This document shows positions 1-7,651 of a DNA stretch of 49,443 bases, piece after piece. Source of the DNA: Nitrospira sp. (lineage in GTDB: Bacteria > Nitrospirota > Nitrospiria > Nitrospirales > Nitrospiraceae). A program made the translations under genes and the position numbers. Position 1 is the first letter of the stretch, and the number at the start of each line of letters is the position of its first letter. The DNA lies in NCBI GenBank assembly GCA_018242725.1, contig JAFEBI010000013.1, positions 1-49,443 on the forward strand. Reading direction: 5' to 3'. The notes under the pieces are model-generated. The model had not been told where the DNA came from. It made no database searches and worked only from the letters and a program-made list of their open reading frames with translations.

Positions 1-462
1 TCAGTAGATAGAGGCTTAGCTATAGCTGACGTCAAGGATCTCCACACCTGTGAAGTGGTCGGCCATGCAATGAATGCCCGGATGACGACGGCCTTGGTGC
101 GTCAGGCCCTGCTTATGGCAGTGGGGGCGAAGCGCCCACGACCCGGCCTGATCCACCACTCGAATCGCGGCTCTCAATATTGTACCCAGGACTATTAACC
201 GTAGTTGCAGCAGTTCGGCCTGATCTCGTCCATGAGTCGGCGAGGCAACTGCTACGACTATGCGCCGATGGAAAGTTTTTGGGGCACGCTGAAGAACGAC
301 CGGGTGTATCACCGGGGGTATGCCACGCGGGAGCAAGTCCGGCAAGAGATCTCGGAGTATATCGAGCTCTTCTATAACCGCCAACGGCGCCATTCGCGGC
401 TGGGGAATTGCTTGCCCGCCACGGTTGCCCAGCAGTGGGCCCGTCAACCGCCAGCGGCATGA
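1..462 (+). pseudogene. IS3-family transposase (OrfB) C-terminal relic
   Basis: The reading frame from base 1 to the stop at 460-462 encodes the C-terminal half of an IS3/IS150-type DDE transposase (integrase core, rve). Visible hallmarks are HHSNRGSQY, SMSRRGNCYDYAPMESFWG and the terminal YNRQRRHSRLG. It is broken in three ways. The frame has no start within the window, it contains two in-frame stops (TAA 196-198, TAG 202-204), and the second catalytic Asp of the DDE triad (family HHSDRGSQY) reads Asn. The catalytic Glu (PMESFW) is intact. The sequence just after the stop, around 475-507, resembles an IS3 terminal region, but no partner inverted repeat is in the window. It is a dead remnant; the family call is secure. 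Confidence 0.9.
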
Positions 463-640
463 GGCTGTAAGTCATGGCGTCCACTATTGACGACCGGGAT
501 CAGTATTCATGCATTGCAGTTTCATAATTGACACTTCGATTAATAATGATACATGTATGTGTCATGCGGTGTTAGTGGTTGAGGAGTCCAATGGAGGTTG
601 ATAAGATCAACTTCCGTGGCAGAGATAGAACTCCACCAGG

Positions 641-796
641 GCACGATCAATATTCGAGGCGTCCCCAAGAAACTTGTGTATAAGATGAACAGCCGCCCTA
701 GCGGAGCGGCGCACCGGGAAAAGACTCCTGCCGGCGCTCGCAGAAGAACGGATTCAGGAACTTGAAAAGAAGGGACTGCTACCGAAGAGTAAGTAA
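641..796 (+). pseudogene. Possible frameshifted antitoxin-like gene remnant
   Basis: In one frame the DNA reads TINIRGVPKKLVYKM, which resembles the N-terminal strand of FitA/VapB-type ribbon-helix-helix antitoxins (T-I-R-x-V/I-P). About 70 bases later a different frame reads ALAEERIQELEKKGLLPKSK and ends at TAA 794-796, which looks like a natural hydrophilic C-terminus. A single frameshift between the two would join them into a small antitoxin-sized protein. There is no clear start codon or ribosome-binding site, and no toxin gene beside it. The assignment rests on a short match and is tentative. Confidence 0.25.
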
Positions 797-1194
797 AAGA
801 GAAAACCTTACGCACGCATGAGGGACGCACCCCTATGGACAATGATTTTGTCGGTGCTCTCTTTATGTCTTGGGCAGGGCTTTCCCGTATTGCCTTCCGG
901 CATTTATCGCCCTCGGGCGAGAGTATCCCAACTGCGTCCAGATTTTGAACGTCAATCTCTCGCTGGGATAGACAATGATAGGCCTGGCTAGGTGCATGAT
1001 TCTGGTCGTTCACCAGACAACAGAGAGAAGGGAATCTTAGCTGAGTGTAATTTACAGCTGCCTAACTGGAAATAAGTGAAAACATATGTTACGGATTATC
1101 AGCACCTTAGAACCCGCCTTGCCATATGCGGCCCAGACGTATTAGTGGGAATAGTGCCACTCAGGTTGCTGACAGGGGACTAGGTGATTTAACT

Positions 1195-1202
1195 AAAGGA
1201 GG
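1195..1202 (+). promoter_or_regulatory. Strong Shine-Dalgarno site for the 1210 lipoprotein
   Basis: AAAGGAGG lies 7 bases before the ATG at 1210. It fixes that codon as the start rather than the in-frame ATG at 1126, and it places the lipoprotein signal peptide at the N-terminus. Confidence 0.8.
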
Positions 1203-1209
1203 TCGTACG

Positions 1210-1782
1210 ATGTCTCGATTTGTCTTGGCACAGAAACTGACGCTCGGGCCGCTTGCCTGTTTCCTTCTCCTTTCAGCGACTGGATGCTCAAGTACCGGAG
1301 GTATTACCATCAAGTCAAACGACATGACTGTACCCAGCCTCAGACTGAATATCGGCCAATCAGGGCAACAGGATGTTGCAGTGAACGGCGGCGGATTTGG
1401 TCAGAGAGTAAAACTCGAGAGAAAGACTGGAAACCTAAACCTACTCGCCACGGCTACGGACTCCGAGAGCGGTATTCAAACACTGGAGATCTGGATGGCC
1501 AAGACGATTACGTCTTGTCTCCAAGGAGTATGTTCAACGGAGGGTCCCTTACTAGGGAGACCGGTGCTCGAGAGCGTTTCGCCACCCAAGAGTCCTGGAG
1601 AAACGACCAGCGAGACTCGTCTCCTCACTGGGGCGATGGATCTGTCTAAAGAAATCCAGCAAGGGACAATCCCAACAGGAGATAGCCTCACGGTAGAATT
1701 TAAAATTCACGCGAAGGCGGTGAACCATCAGGGTAGACAGACCCAAACCCCAGAAATTACGCTCTTATGGACGGAACCATAG
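1210..1782 (+). CDS. Putative lipoprotein of unknown function
   Basis: A 190-residue protein with a lipoprotein signal peptide: MSRF, a short basic region, a hydrophobic core (LGPLACFLLL) and a lipobox LSATGC, so Cys27 or nearby would be lipidated and the protein anchored in the envelope. The mature part has an early Ser/Thr-rich segment and repeated polar beta-prone stretches, with two Cys in SCLQGVC. No known domain was recognised. The start is set by a strong ribosome-binding site. The gene sits alone between two transposase relics (1-462 and 1817-2173), which suggests it arrived with or survived in an accessory segment. That it is expressed is inferred from the good signal peptide and ribosome-binding site. 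Confidence 0.8.
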   Translation: MSRFVLAQKLTLGPLACFLLLSATGCSSTGGITIKSNDMTVPSLRLNIGQSGQQDVAVNGGGFGQRVKLERKTGNLNLLATATDSESGIQTLEIWMAKTITSCLQGVCSTEGPLLGRPVLESVSPPKSPGETTSETRLLTGAMDLSKEIQQGTIPTGDSLTVEFKIHAKAVNHQGRQTQTPEITLLWTEP

Positions 1783-1816
1783 GCTGGAAGATTTATCGCC
1801 GTACTAGGGCGTGTCA

Positions 1817-2173
1817 TCAATTAAGCCACGTGGTCGAAGCGGCGAGATAGCTGGTGGCGCATTTGTCGTAGCAGGTTGCACTGGCGTGGAACTGTTTGCG
1901 TCTTGCAAAGATGTGTTTGATCAGATGCCCGCCTGGTATAGGTCTTCATCCATAGACTCGGGGGATCATGCTATTGGATTTTGGCGGGAGCACGATAGTC
2001 TTGCCTGCTGTTTGTAGAGGTTCGATGACCCGCGCAGCGGCATCAAACGCGTTATCGGCCATGAGTGTGTCTACGGTCATGCCGAGCAGCGAGACATCGT
2101 CGCCCTCCAGATCCTGCGCATGCCCCGGGGGAAGATGAACCCCGGTCGGATTCCCCCGTATCGCCTCACCATC
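1817..2173 (-). pseudogene. IS5-family transposase relic
   Basis: Read on the minus strand, this is the C-terminal part of an IS5-family (IS427/IS1031-like) DDE transposase: GNPTGVHLPPGHAQDLEG, LMADNAFDAAARVIEPLQ, then HLIKHIFARRKQFHASAT and LAASTTWLN before the stop. The frame is damaged by an in-frame TGA (1946-1948). The expected residues DEDLYQA appear only in the neighbouring frame, so a one-base insertion and a compensating one-base deletion about 18 bases apart are likely. The outer end GGGCGTGTCATC at 1807-1818 looks like the element's terminal inverted repeat, preceded by CTA. No matching left end is seen towards 2235, so the element is also truncated. Bases 1783-1806 and 2174-2258 hold nothing else recognisable. 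Confidence 0.85.
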
Positions 2174-2258
2174 CGTTGGTCCCTCCCCTCGGCCCGTGGA
2201 CGGAGTGAATCACCATACGATGGCCCTGTGAACCCAGGAAATGGATTGACGACACGGC

Positions 2259-3440
2259 CTAGAAGAGCCCTCGTAGAATTTCCTCGTAATAGACTTCCAA
2301 CATGGCGGCGCGAGCTTGCTCCACGATGACCAATTGACGTTGGTCGAAGGTATTCGCGCAGTACAGATACTGAAATCCTGGAAGCTGCCCACGCTCGACA
2401 TGCACCTGCCGACCATCCAGCTGCTGGCGTGTAGTCTCTGCAAGCACCTCTCGATCAACTAATTGCTCCCATGCGGCTTGAGCCGAAGGCCAATGATTCT
2501 CATAGAGCGGCCTCTCGGGATCAGTACGGAGCGCAATCGTTTCGGAGGAAAATGGGTGCCCCTCATCCGGCTCTGGTGATTCATCCCAGGCAATCCCCTT
2601 CTGATTTCCGCGCTGCAACCAATAGTATGGTCCATCGTCGACACGTTCTTCGACTGAGTAGTACCGAATGGGGATCAAAGGTTCAAGGGGCTGCAATCCC
2701 CTCGCCGCCAGAGCTCGCTGAAAAGGGACTCGTCTGGCCAGTTGCCTGGTTTTCTCAAACAGAATCATTCGGCCACCGGAGCACAAAACCTCAATGAGGT
2801 TATCCAACCTACGGCCAAGCCCGGTTCGCTGTTCAAATGATAGCTGCGGCGCTGACTCAGGCCCACGTTCAAAGGTCCGCCAACTTCGACTTGGAAGACC
2901 AGGATCGTGCTCAGCCTGAAGCAACGCATGGGTAGCAACCACAAGATCGTAGCAACCGGAAAGTCGCTGTGCGTCTCCATCCATACAGTCGAAGCGAAGA
3001 TTGCGCAGGCCCAGTCTGTCCGCCTGTTCCCGTGCGACAGCAATGGACGCAGATGATCGATCGACTCCGACAAAACTTTTCTTCGGAAACATGTGTGCGC
3101 AAAAGGAAGTTAGAATGCCCAACCCACAACCAAAATCGAGGATGCTGGTCGCCTCACCACAATGTGCAGCAACCCGTGGAGCGATCGCCTCGTAATAATC
3201 GTATCGCTGGCTGTACAGTACCGGAAATATTTTCGGATGGGCAGCGAGATCATAGAAGGCTATCTCATCGTGACGATCGCCTTCGCGTTTTCGTTCAACG
3301 TGCCACGCGAGCTGTTTCAGGTCGTCAGGCGAAAATTGTTGTCGTTGCCAGGCAAAGTAGTCCGGGTCTGACGCGAACCGCCGAAGTCCCCACCACGCCA
3401 GATGATGGCGGAGTAATTGTCGCAGTGAATCATTGATCAT
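2259..3440 (-). CDS. SAM-dependent methyltransferase, class I
   Basis: A 393-residue protein with a Rossmann methyltransferase core around residues 95-245. Motif I is ILDFGCGLGILTSF, the acidic end of beta-2 is FVGVDRSS, and YDLVVATHALL lies at motif IV. The substrate cannot be read from sequence. The N-terminal 90 residues (Trp/Arg-rich) and the C-terminal 140 residues have no recognised domain. The protein is longer than a bare methyltransferase, so the extra parts may bind the acceptor. It is transcribed in the same direction as the ProA-like gene upstream, with a gap of about 130 bases. The far end abuts the IS5 relic, so the core chromosome appears to begin here. No strong ribosome-binding site supports the start; ATG 3440 is the first in-frame ATG. 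Confidence 0.75.
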   Translation of the reverse strand: MINDSLRQLLRHHLAWWGLRRFASDPDYFAWQRQQFSPDDLKQLAWHVERKREGDRHDEIAFYDLAAHPKIFPVLYSQRYDYYEAIAPRVAAHCGEATSILDFGCGLGILTSFCAHMFPKKSFVGVDRSSASIAVAREQADRLGLRNLRFDCMDGDAQRLSGCYDLVVATHALLQAEHDPGLPSRSWRTFERGPESAPQLSFEQRTGLGRRLDNLIEVLCSGGRMILFEKTRQLARRVPFQRALAARGLQPLEPLIPIRYYSVEERVDDGPYYWLQRGNQKGIAWDESPEPDEGHPFSSETIALRTDPERPLYENHWPSAQAAWEQLVDREVLAETTRQQLDGRQVHVERGQLPGFQYLYCANTFDQRQLVIVEQARAAMLEVYYEEILRGLF

Positions 3441-3572
3441 TCGTTCTGCGCCTGTTCAAAGCGGTTCCCAGCAAGGTCACAAGGAGTGGGGGTCACGAGG
3501 CGTACGCGGTAAGAGTCCGTTGAGTGGTTCAAACGACTGAGAACGAAGCTGAGGAACGTTTTCAGAAGGCGC

Positions 3573-4949
3573 TTATGGTCTCTTCAGCATGATCGCATCA
3601 AAGTATGTCTCCGGCACCGGATGAGGCAACCGCAGCTGGCCGGAACCGAATGCCACATACTTCTCACACGTCAGCTGCTCCAGACCAATCGGACCCTTCG
3701 CATGCAGCTTCCCGACACTCAACCCCATGTCACGCTCCATCCCGAAACTCTCCCCGGCATGGAGCCTGGTTGACGCATTCACCAGTACGGCACCGGCATC
3801 GACTTCTCTGGTGAATCGCATCGCAGACTCATAGCGGTTGGTAGCAATCACCGCCGTCAGGCAGGGGCGATGGGCGGCAATGTGAGCCAAGGCCTCATCC
3901 AAACCTTCCACCATCTTAATGGCTAACGTCGGTCCTGCAAACTGGGTCTGCCAATCCGCCTCCGTTGCGGGGACGATCGCCGTATGGCCTGTCATGGCCA
4001 TCTGCCCCATAAGGGCAACGGTCTTCGGACAAGCATGCACTTCCACTTTAAATTCATCAAGCAACCGATTGATCAACGGCGGCAGAAACTGCCGTCCAAT
4101 GACTTGTTGAACCAACAGGGTATCCAAGGAATTAGAGGCTCCCGGCTGTTGGACCTTCGAGTTGATCACCAGATTCTGTGCCATTGGAATATCGGTGTCG
4201 TCGTCGACATACAGGTGCGTCACCCCCCCGTCATCGCACAACACCGACACCTTTGCCTGCTCCGCGACAGCCTTTCGTAACCCGGCTCCGCCACGCACGA
4301 TGAGCGCGTCCACCCTTTTTGCCGATCGCATCAGCTCGAGCGCCACGTCCTTGTCAGGCCGATCGATTAAGACCCAGGCCCCAGCCGGCACTCCACTCTT
4401 CACGGCCGCCTCACGCAGTCCCGTGTCAATCGCCTGATGCGTATGCCGCCATTCTGGAGACCCACGAAGAATACAGAAGTTCCCCGACTTCAGCCCCAAC
4501 GCAATCGACTCCACGGTGACGAGCGGGTTGCGCTCTGAAAGCACACCAAGCACGCCAATCGGCACGTTGACCCGCGAGACGAACAAGCCATCCGGACGCT
4601 CCTGCCGTGACACCACCAGTCCTACCGGATCCGGCAGCTCGGCAATCTGATGAAGTTGCTCGACCATCTCGTGGATCTGCGCAGCCGTCACCCGCACATG
4701 AGCCACGGCAGCCTTCATCCGCTCCTTTGCGATCCCCTCCCCAAAAGACTTCCCCACAGCCTCGACATCCTTCGCGTTCGCCGCTAGAATTGCGCCGTGG
4801 TCAGAGGCCACACGCTCAGCCATGGCGTGAAGGGCAGTCGTCTTGATCGAGCCAGGGAGGAGCCCCAGGGCGCTTGCGATACTCCGTGAGTCTTTCAACA
4901 GCTTCTCGATGTATAATTTGGCAGGAACGTCAATCGCCATAGGCCTCAT
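3573..4949 (-). CDS. proA: Gamma-glutamyl phosphate reductase-like protein (ProA homologue) lacking the catalytic Cys
   Basis: A 458-residue member of the aldehyde dehydrogenase superfamily, ProA branch. ProA reduces gamma-glutamyl phosphate to glutamate semialdehyde with NADPH for proline synthesis. The fold is clear along its length: ALGLKSGNFCILRGS, VRGGAGLRKAV, LCDDGGVTHLYVD, VLVNASTRLHAGESFGM and KLHAKGPIGLEQLTCEKY. The key position is odd. ProA normally has P-G-V-C-N-A with the thioester-forming Cys, but here it reads QQPGASNSLDTLLV, so Ser272 replaces Cys. The cofactor loop is also altered (SERNPLVTVES rather than the usual EARPNVT-type). No proB lies next to it. It could be a low-activity ProA, or a paralogue with a different job if a canonical proA exists elsewhere. 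ATG 4940 is an alternative start. Confidence 0.8.
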   Translation of the reverse strand: MRPMAIDVPAKLYIEKLLKDSRSIASALGLLPGSIKTTALHAMAERVASDHGAILAANAKDVEAVGKSFGEGIAKERMKAAVAHVRVTAAQIHEMVEQLHQIAELPDPVGLVVSRQERPDGLFVSRVNVPIGVLGVLSERNPLVTVESIALGLKSGNFCILRGSPEWRHTHQAIDTGLREAAVKSGVPAGAWVLIDRPDKDVALELMRSAKRVDALIVRGGAGLRKAVAEQAKVSVLCDDGGVTHLYVDDDTDIPMAQNLVINSKVQQPGASNSLDTLLVQQVIGRQFLPPLINRLLDEFKVEVHACPKTVALMGQMAMTGHTAIVPATEADWQTQFAGPTLAIKMVEGLDEALAHIAAHRPCLTAVIATNRYESAMRFTREVDAGAVLVNASTRLHAGESFGMERDMGLSVGKLHAKGPIGLEQLTCEKYVAFGSGQLRLPHPVPETYFDAIMLKRP

Positions 4950-5120
4950 GGTCCATAAATAGGTTCAATTGCATTGTTGCCGTCACGATCACTTCGTGAG
5001 CACCGGCCTGATGATGGAGACTGCGGACTATACCACGCGATTTTTCGATCAGTAAACCATCGTCGAGATCCAAGGCGTACCGAATGCGGCACTGATTCAA
5101 TAAGGATGACGAATAGCAAA

Positions 5121-5148
5121 CCGGCTCGAACACCTCAAGGTGAGCCGG
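5121..5148 (+). other. Hairpin just upstream of the lipoprotein ribosome-binding site
   Basis: An inverted repeat with outer arms CCGGCT/AGCCGG and inner arms CACC/GGTG around a TCAA tetraloop, with a CGAA bulge. It lies immediately before the ribosome-binding site AAGGAGGA (5152-5159) of the 5163 gene. The site itself stays single-stranded, so the hairpin may stabilise the mRNA 5' end rather than block translation. Confidence 0.4.
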
Positions 5149-5162
5149 ACGAAGGAGGAACA

Positions 5163-5993
5163 ATGCGGTCTGGAGTGCAAATGAACGGACGCGGATGCCA
5201 CCTGGCGCTCTGCCTAATCCTCACAATAACCTTGGGAGCCTGTGCACAGTTGAAATCCTCACCGACGCTGACGGCACCGACGCAGGCTTCCCCTGAACAA
5301 GTCGCCGAACGAGAGCGAGAGAGCCAACCGCCCAAAGCCGTGCAAGCGCGTTCGGCCGAGAGCTCTCGCCAAGCGTGCCTGGTCACCTTCGACGACGAAG
5401 CCGCCCTGGGACAGATCTACGGGCATGCCAGATCAACCTTGGCCCTCAAAACCAGCCGTGGATCGAATGGGCAACTGCAAATGTGCGACAGCACCAAGCA
5501 CACCAACTGCTGGACCTACCGTCAGCACTGTTCACGCAGCGACATCAATCTTGAGACCATCGGCTCGGCTCATTACCATTTGAGTATGGAGACCGGCATC
5601 GAGTGCTACACCCTCCCGGATCCTGGAGACGGTCTGGGCCGAGGATTCGGCAGACTCGTGGAATGGAAATGCACCGATGTGGATTGGGTCAGAACCCCGC
5701 GCGTCCTGACCTCCCATGACCAAAGCCAATGGGTCAAGGTATGGCTCAGCACAACCGACACCCACGCGCCCATGTACTTTGACCTAGAATCCATTCAGGT
5801 GCTTTCCGATACCTCGATCCAGTTCTGGTTCCGGAAGCGTGATGGCACCTGGTGGTTCTGGCCCGAGCTGCAAGCCAATACCACGTGGACACTCCGCGAG
5901 CATGTACGCGATGTCTCCGAAGTACGAATCCGAGGAGCCAGAGCAGGCCGAACCAGCTCCTACGTCATCGGCTCGGTCACGGTTCGGGACTGA
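5163..5993 (+). CDS. Putative lipoprotein of unknown function
   Basis: A 276-residue protein. A short N-terminus, hydrophobic core (LALCLILTITL) and lipobox LGAC predict signal peptidase II processing and lipid anchoring. A low-complexity linker (Pro/Ala/Gln/Glu-rich, about residues 30-70) follows. The C-terminal 200 residues form a compact-looking domain with many Trp and several Cys (MCDSTKHTNCWTYRQHC; WKCTDVDW), possibly disulphide-bonded. No family was recognised. The start is chosen because AAGGAGGA precedes ATG 5163 at good spacing; the open frame extends upstream to 4974, but that part is not credible coding sequence. It is a single gene, convergent with the transporter gene that ends at 6107. 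Confidence 0.8.
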   Translation: MRSGVQMNGRGCHLALCLILTITLGACAQLKSSPTLTAPTQASPEQVAERERESQPPKAVQARSAESSRQACLVTFDDEAALGQIYGHARSTLALKTSRGSNGQLQMCDSTKHTNCWTYRQHCSRSDINLETIGSAHYHLSMETGIECYTLPDPGDGLGRGFGRLVEWKCTDVDWVRTPRVLTSHDQSQWVKVWLSTTDTHAPMYFDLESIQVLSDTSIQFWFRKRDGTWWFWPELQANTTWTLREHVRDVSEVRIRGARAGRTSSYVIGSVTVRD

Positions 5994-6011
5994 GCATACC
6001 GTCCCTCAACC

Positions 6012-6044
6012 CCGTTCATGGTGATCGTGTCGAACCATGAACGG
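6012..6044. terminator. Perfect 11-bp stem between convergent genes (likely bidirectional terminator)
   Basis: CCGTTCATGGT (6012-6022) pairs perfectly with ACCATGAACGG (6034-6044) around an 11-base loop. It lies between the 3' ends of the lipoprotein gene (+, ends 5993) and the transporter gene (-, ends 6107). No long T tract follows on either strand, so it may be an attenuating or mRNA-stabilising structure rather than a classical intrinsic terminator. Confidence 0.55.
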
Positions 6045-6106
6045 ATGCCCTTCGATACAATTCCCGCCAATTCTCAGCAGTGAGAACACGTGGCAATGAG
6101 TCTTCT

Positions 6107-7381
6107 CTACAGATGATGCTCTTTCTGCCGAGCCAATGCTGTTGCCAACCAGGCCCAAACCAGCATCAACGGCACCATGGCCCATGCAATCTGAGCCGTC
6201 GTGGCACCAAGGGCTTTCACACCGGTGACCAGCCATCCGGTTGAGGCATCGCCGCCTCGGGAAATGGCAGTGTCGATGAAGTTCTTGGCCTTGTACTTCT
6301 CTTCTCGACTGACGGCAGTAAATAGCACTTCACGCGCCGGCTTCGAGAGCGCATACTCCCCCACTCGCCGTAACACGGAAAAGACAACATAGAGCGCAAG
6401 GGTCGGCCATAAGGCGATGCCCAAAAACCCAATCGCACTGATCACGGGCAAAAACAGTAATGGAGCGACCAGACCGAATCGCCGAATGACTCGCTGCGTC
6501 AGCAACACCTGGGTCAACCACGTCAACAGACCAGTCGTAAAGTCAAGACTGGAAAAGAGGCGTGTGCGGGCTTCCGGTTGATCGAGATACTCCGACACCA
6601 AACGGGTCTGCTCAAGATAGAGAAATGTGGCGGTCATGGTCAGACAAGCCAGGTACCCGCAGATCCTCATCAAATAGGGTGAGGAGAGGGTCAGACGAAT
6701 GCCGGCCAGGAAACTTCCGTGAAGCGGGTCGCCCGGTCGTGGTTGGTGATGTTCGGACCGTTCACGTCCCCATCGTTCGAGTCGATAGATACATCCCAGA
6801 CAGAGAAACAGAAATCCCGCCGAGGCCAGCATGAGTACAGGCACCGGAAAGACAAACGTCAGTCCCGTTGTGATCAACGGGCCGACCAAAGCCCCGCTGC
6901 TCCCCCCTGCCGCAATCACTCCGAACAGTCTTGTCCCTTGCTCGGTTGTGAAGAGATCGGCCATGAAGCTCCAGAACACCGATACGATCAACAGATTGAT
7001 CACCGAAAGCCACACAAAAAAGCTGCGAGCCACCCACTCCGGATACACATGACTCGTCATCAACAGGTAGTAGGCCAGCAGATTAGCAATAATGAACCCG
7101 TACACCGTCAGCAACAATCGATAGCGTGAGCATCGCGCGGAGAGCCATCCGAATAGCGGCGTGGCCGCGAGCATGGTGAGAAACGTCGCCGTCATCATCC
7201 AGGGGAGATGCGTGAGTCCCCCTTCAATGGCCATCTCGTCACGGACGGGACGGAGGATGGAATACCCACACAGAAGGCAGAAGAAATAGGCGAACGCCCA
7301 GGCCAAGGGCACCAACTCTTCCTGTCTTGCCCCGAAAAAGTCGGCCCATCGCTGAAGTCGAAAGTGACGTGGATCATCCAT
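6107..7381 (-). CDS. NTT/MFS-like membrane transporter
   Basis: A 424-residue integral membrane protein with about 12 hydrophobic segments, for example LAWAFAYFFCLLCGYSILRP, VYGFIIANLLAYYLLM and LLFLPVISAIGFLGIALW. The pattern YFFCLLCGYSILRPVRDEMA near the N-terminus, and the layout overall, resemble the NTP/NDP exchange transporter (Tlc/NTT) branch of the MFS clan that is widespread in free-living bacteria, where substrates are mostly unknown. RVGEYALSKPAREVLFTAVS and KYKAKNFIDTAISRGGDA are also typical of that family. ATG 7381 (MDDPRHF) is preferred over the in-frame start at 7417, because the 12 extra residues look like untranslated sequence. Transcription diverges from the threonine aldolase gene. 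Confidence 0.75.
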   Translation of the reverse strand: MDDPRHFRLQRWADFFGARQEELVPLAWAFAYFFCLLCGYSILRPVRDEMAIEGGLTHLPWMMTATFLTMLAATPLFGWLSARCSRYRLLLTVYGFIIANLLAYYLLMTSHVYPEWVARSFFVWLSVINLLIVSVFWSFMADLFTTEQGTRLFGVIAAGGSSGALVGPLITTGLTFVFPVPVLMLASAGFLFLCLGCIYRLERWGRERSEHHQPRPGDPLHGSFLAGIRLTLSSPYLMRICGYLACLTMTATFLYLEQTRLVSEYLDQPEARTRLFSSLDFTTGLLTWLTQVLLTQRVIRRFGLVAPLLFLPVISAIGFLGIALWPTLALYVVFSVLRRVGEYALSKPAREVLFTAVSREEKYKAKNFIDTAISRGGDASTGWLVTGVKALGATTAQIAWAMVPLMLVWAWLATALARQKEHHL

Positions 7382-7427
7382 GCGCTCGCAGTGTATCAGG
7401 TGTATCGTCGCCTGCAAGTAGAAGATC

Positions 7428-7436
7428 TGCTACAAT
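7428..7436 (+). promoter_or_regulatory. Possible extended -10 promoter upstream of threonine aldolase
   Basis: TGCTACAAT matches an extended -10 element (TGnTAnAAT); no convincing -35 lies 17 bases upstream. It points towards the 7652 gene and would give a 5' leader of about 210 bases. The leader contains a small stem (TGCGGC 7494-7499 with GCCGCA 7510-7515). No riboswitch was recognised in it. Confidence 0.3.
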
Positions 7437-7651
7437 GCCCTGCGGAAGGCAAGGAGCCTGTCCGACATGACTTTCGTAACGAAGCGAAGGAAATGCGGCG
7501 AGCTGCAAGGCCGCAGGCCATGAAAAACCGGAAGTGTATTCGCTGGAATACAGTGAGGGTTTTTCGAGGTCGAGAACGACGCAGATGGCTGCAGATCATT
7601 TGCTGCCGTCGAAAGGTCAATATCGGACAGATTCCTAGGGAGGCCGTAGGG

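Larger units (their letters stand above)
463..1209. other. Accessory intergenic stretch, mostly non-coding
   Basis: No intact gene is evident over about 750 bases between the IS3 relic and the lipoprotein gene. Base composition is more A/T-rich than the core genes further along. A possible decayed antitoxin lies at 641-796 (listed separately). A 57-codon open frame at 818-991 (+) starts with a hydrophobic stretch, but it has no ribosome-binding site and nothing recognisable, so it is not called. The rest (about 1000-1190) shows no feature apart from the ribosome-binding site before 1210. Confidence 0.5.

Noticed and set aside
818..991. 57-codon frame with a hydrophobic start
   Set aside because: There is no ribosome-binding site, family match or sensible context; chance is sufficient.
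4930..5163. 77-codon open frame on the minus strand upstream of proA
   Set aside because: It has no recognisable content, overlaps the proA start and covers the promoter region of the opposite lipoprotein gene.
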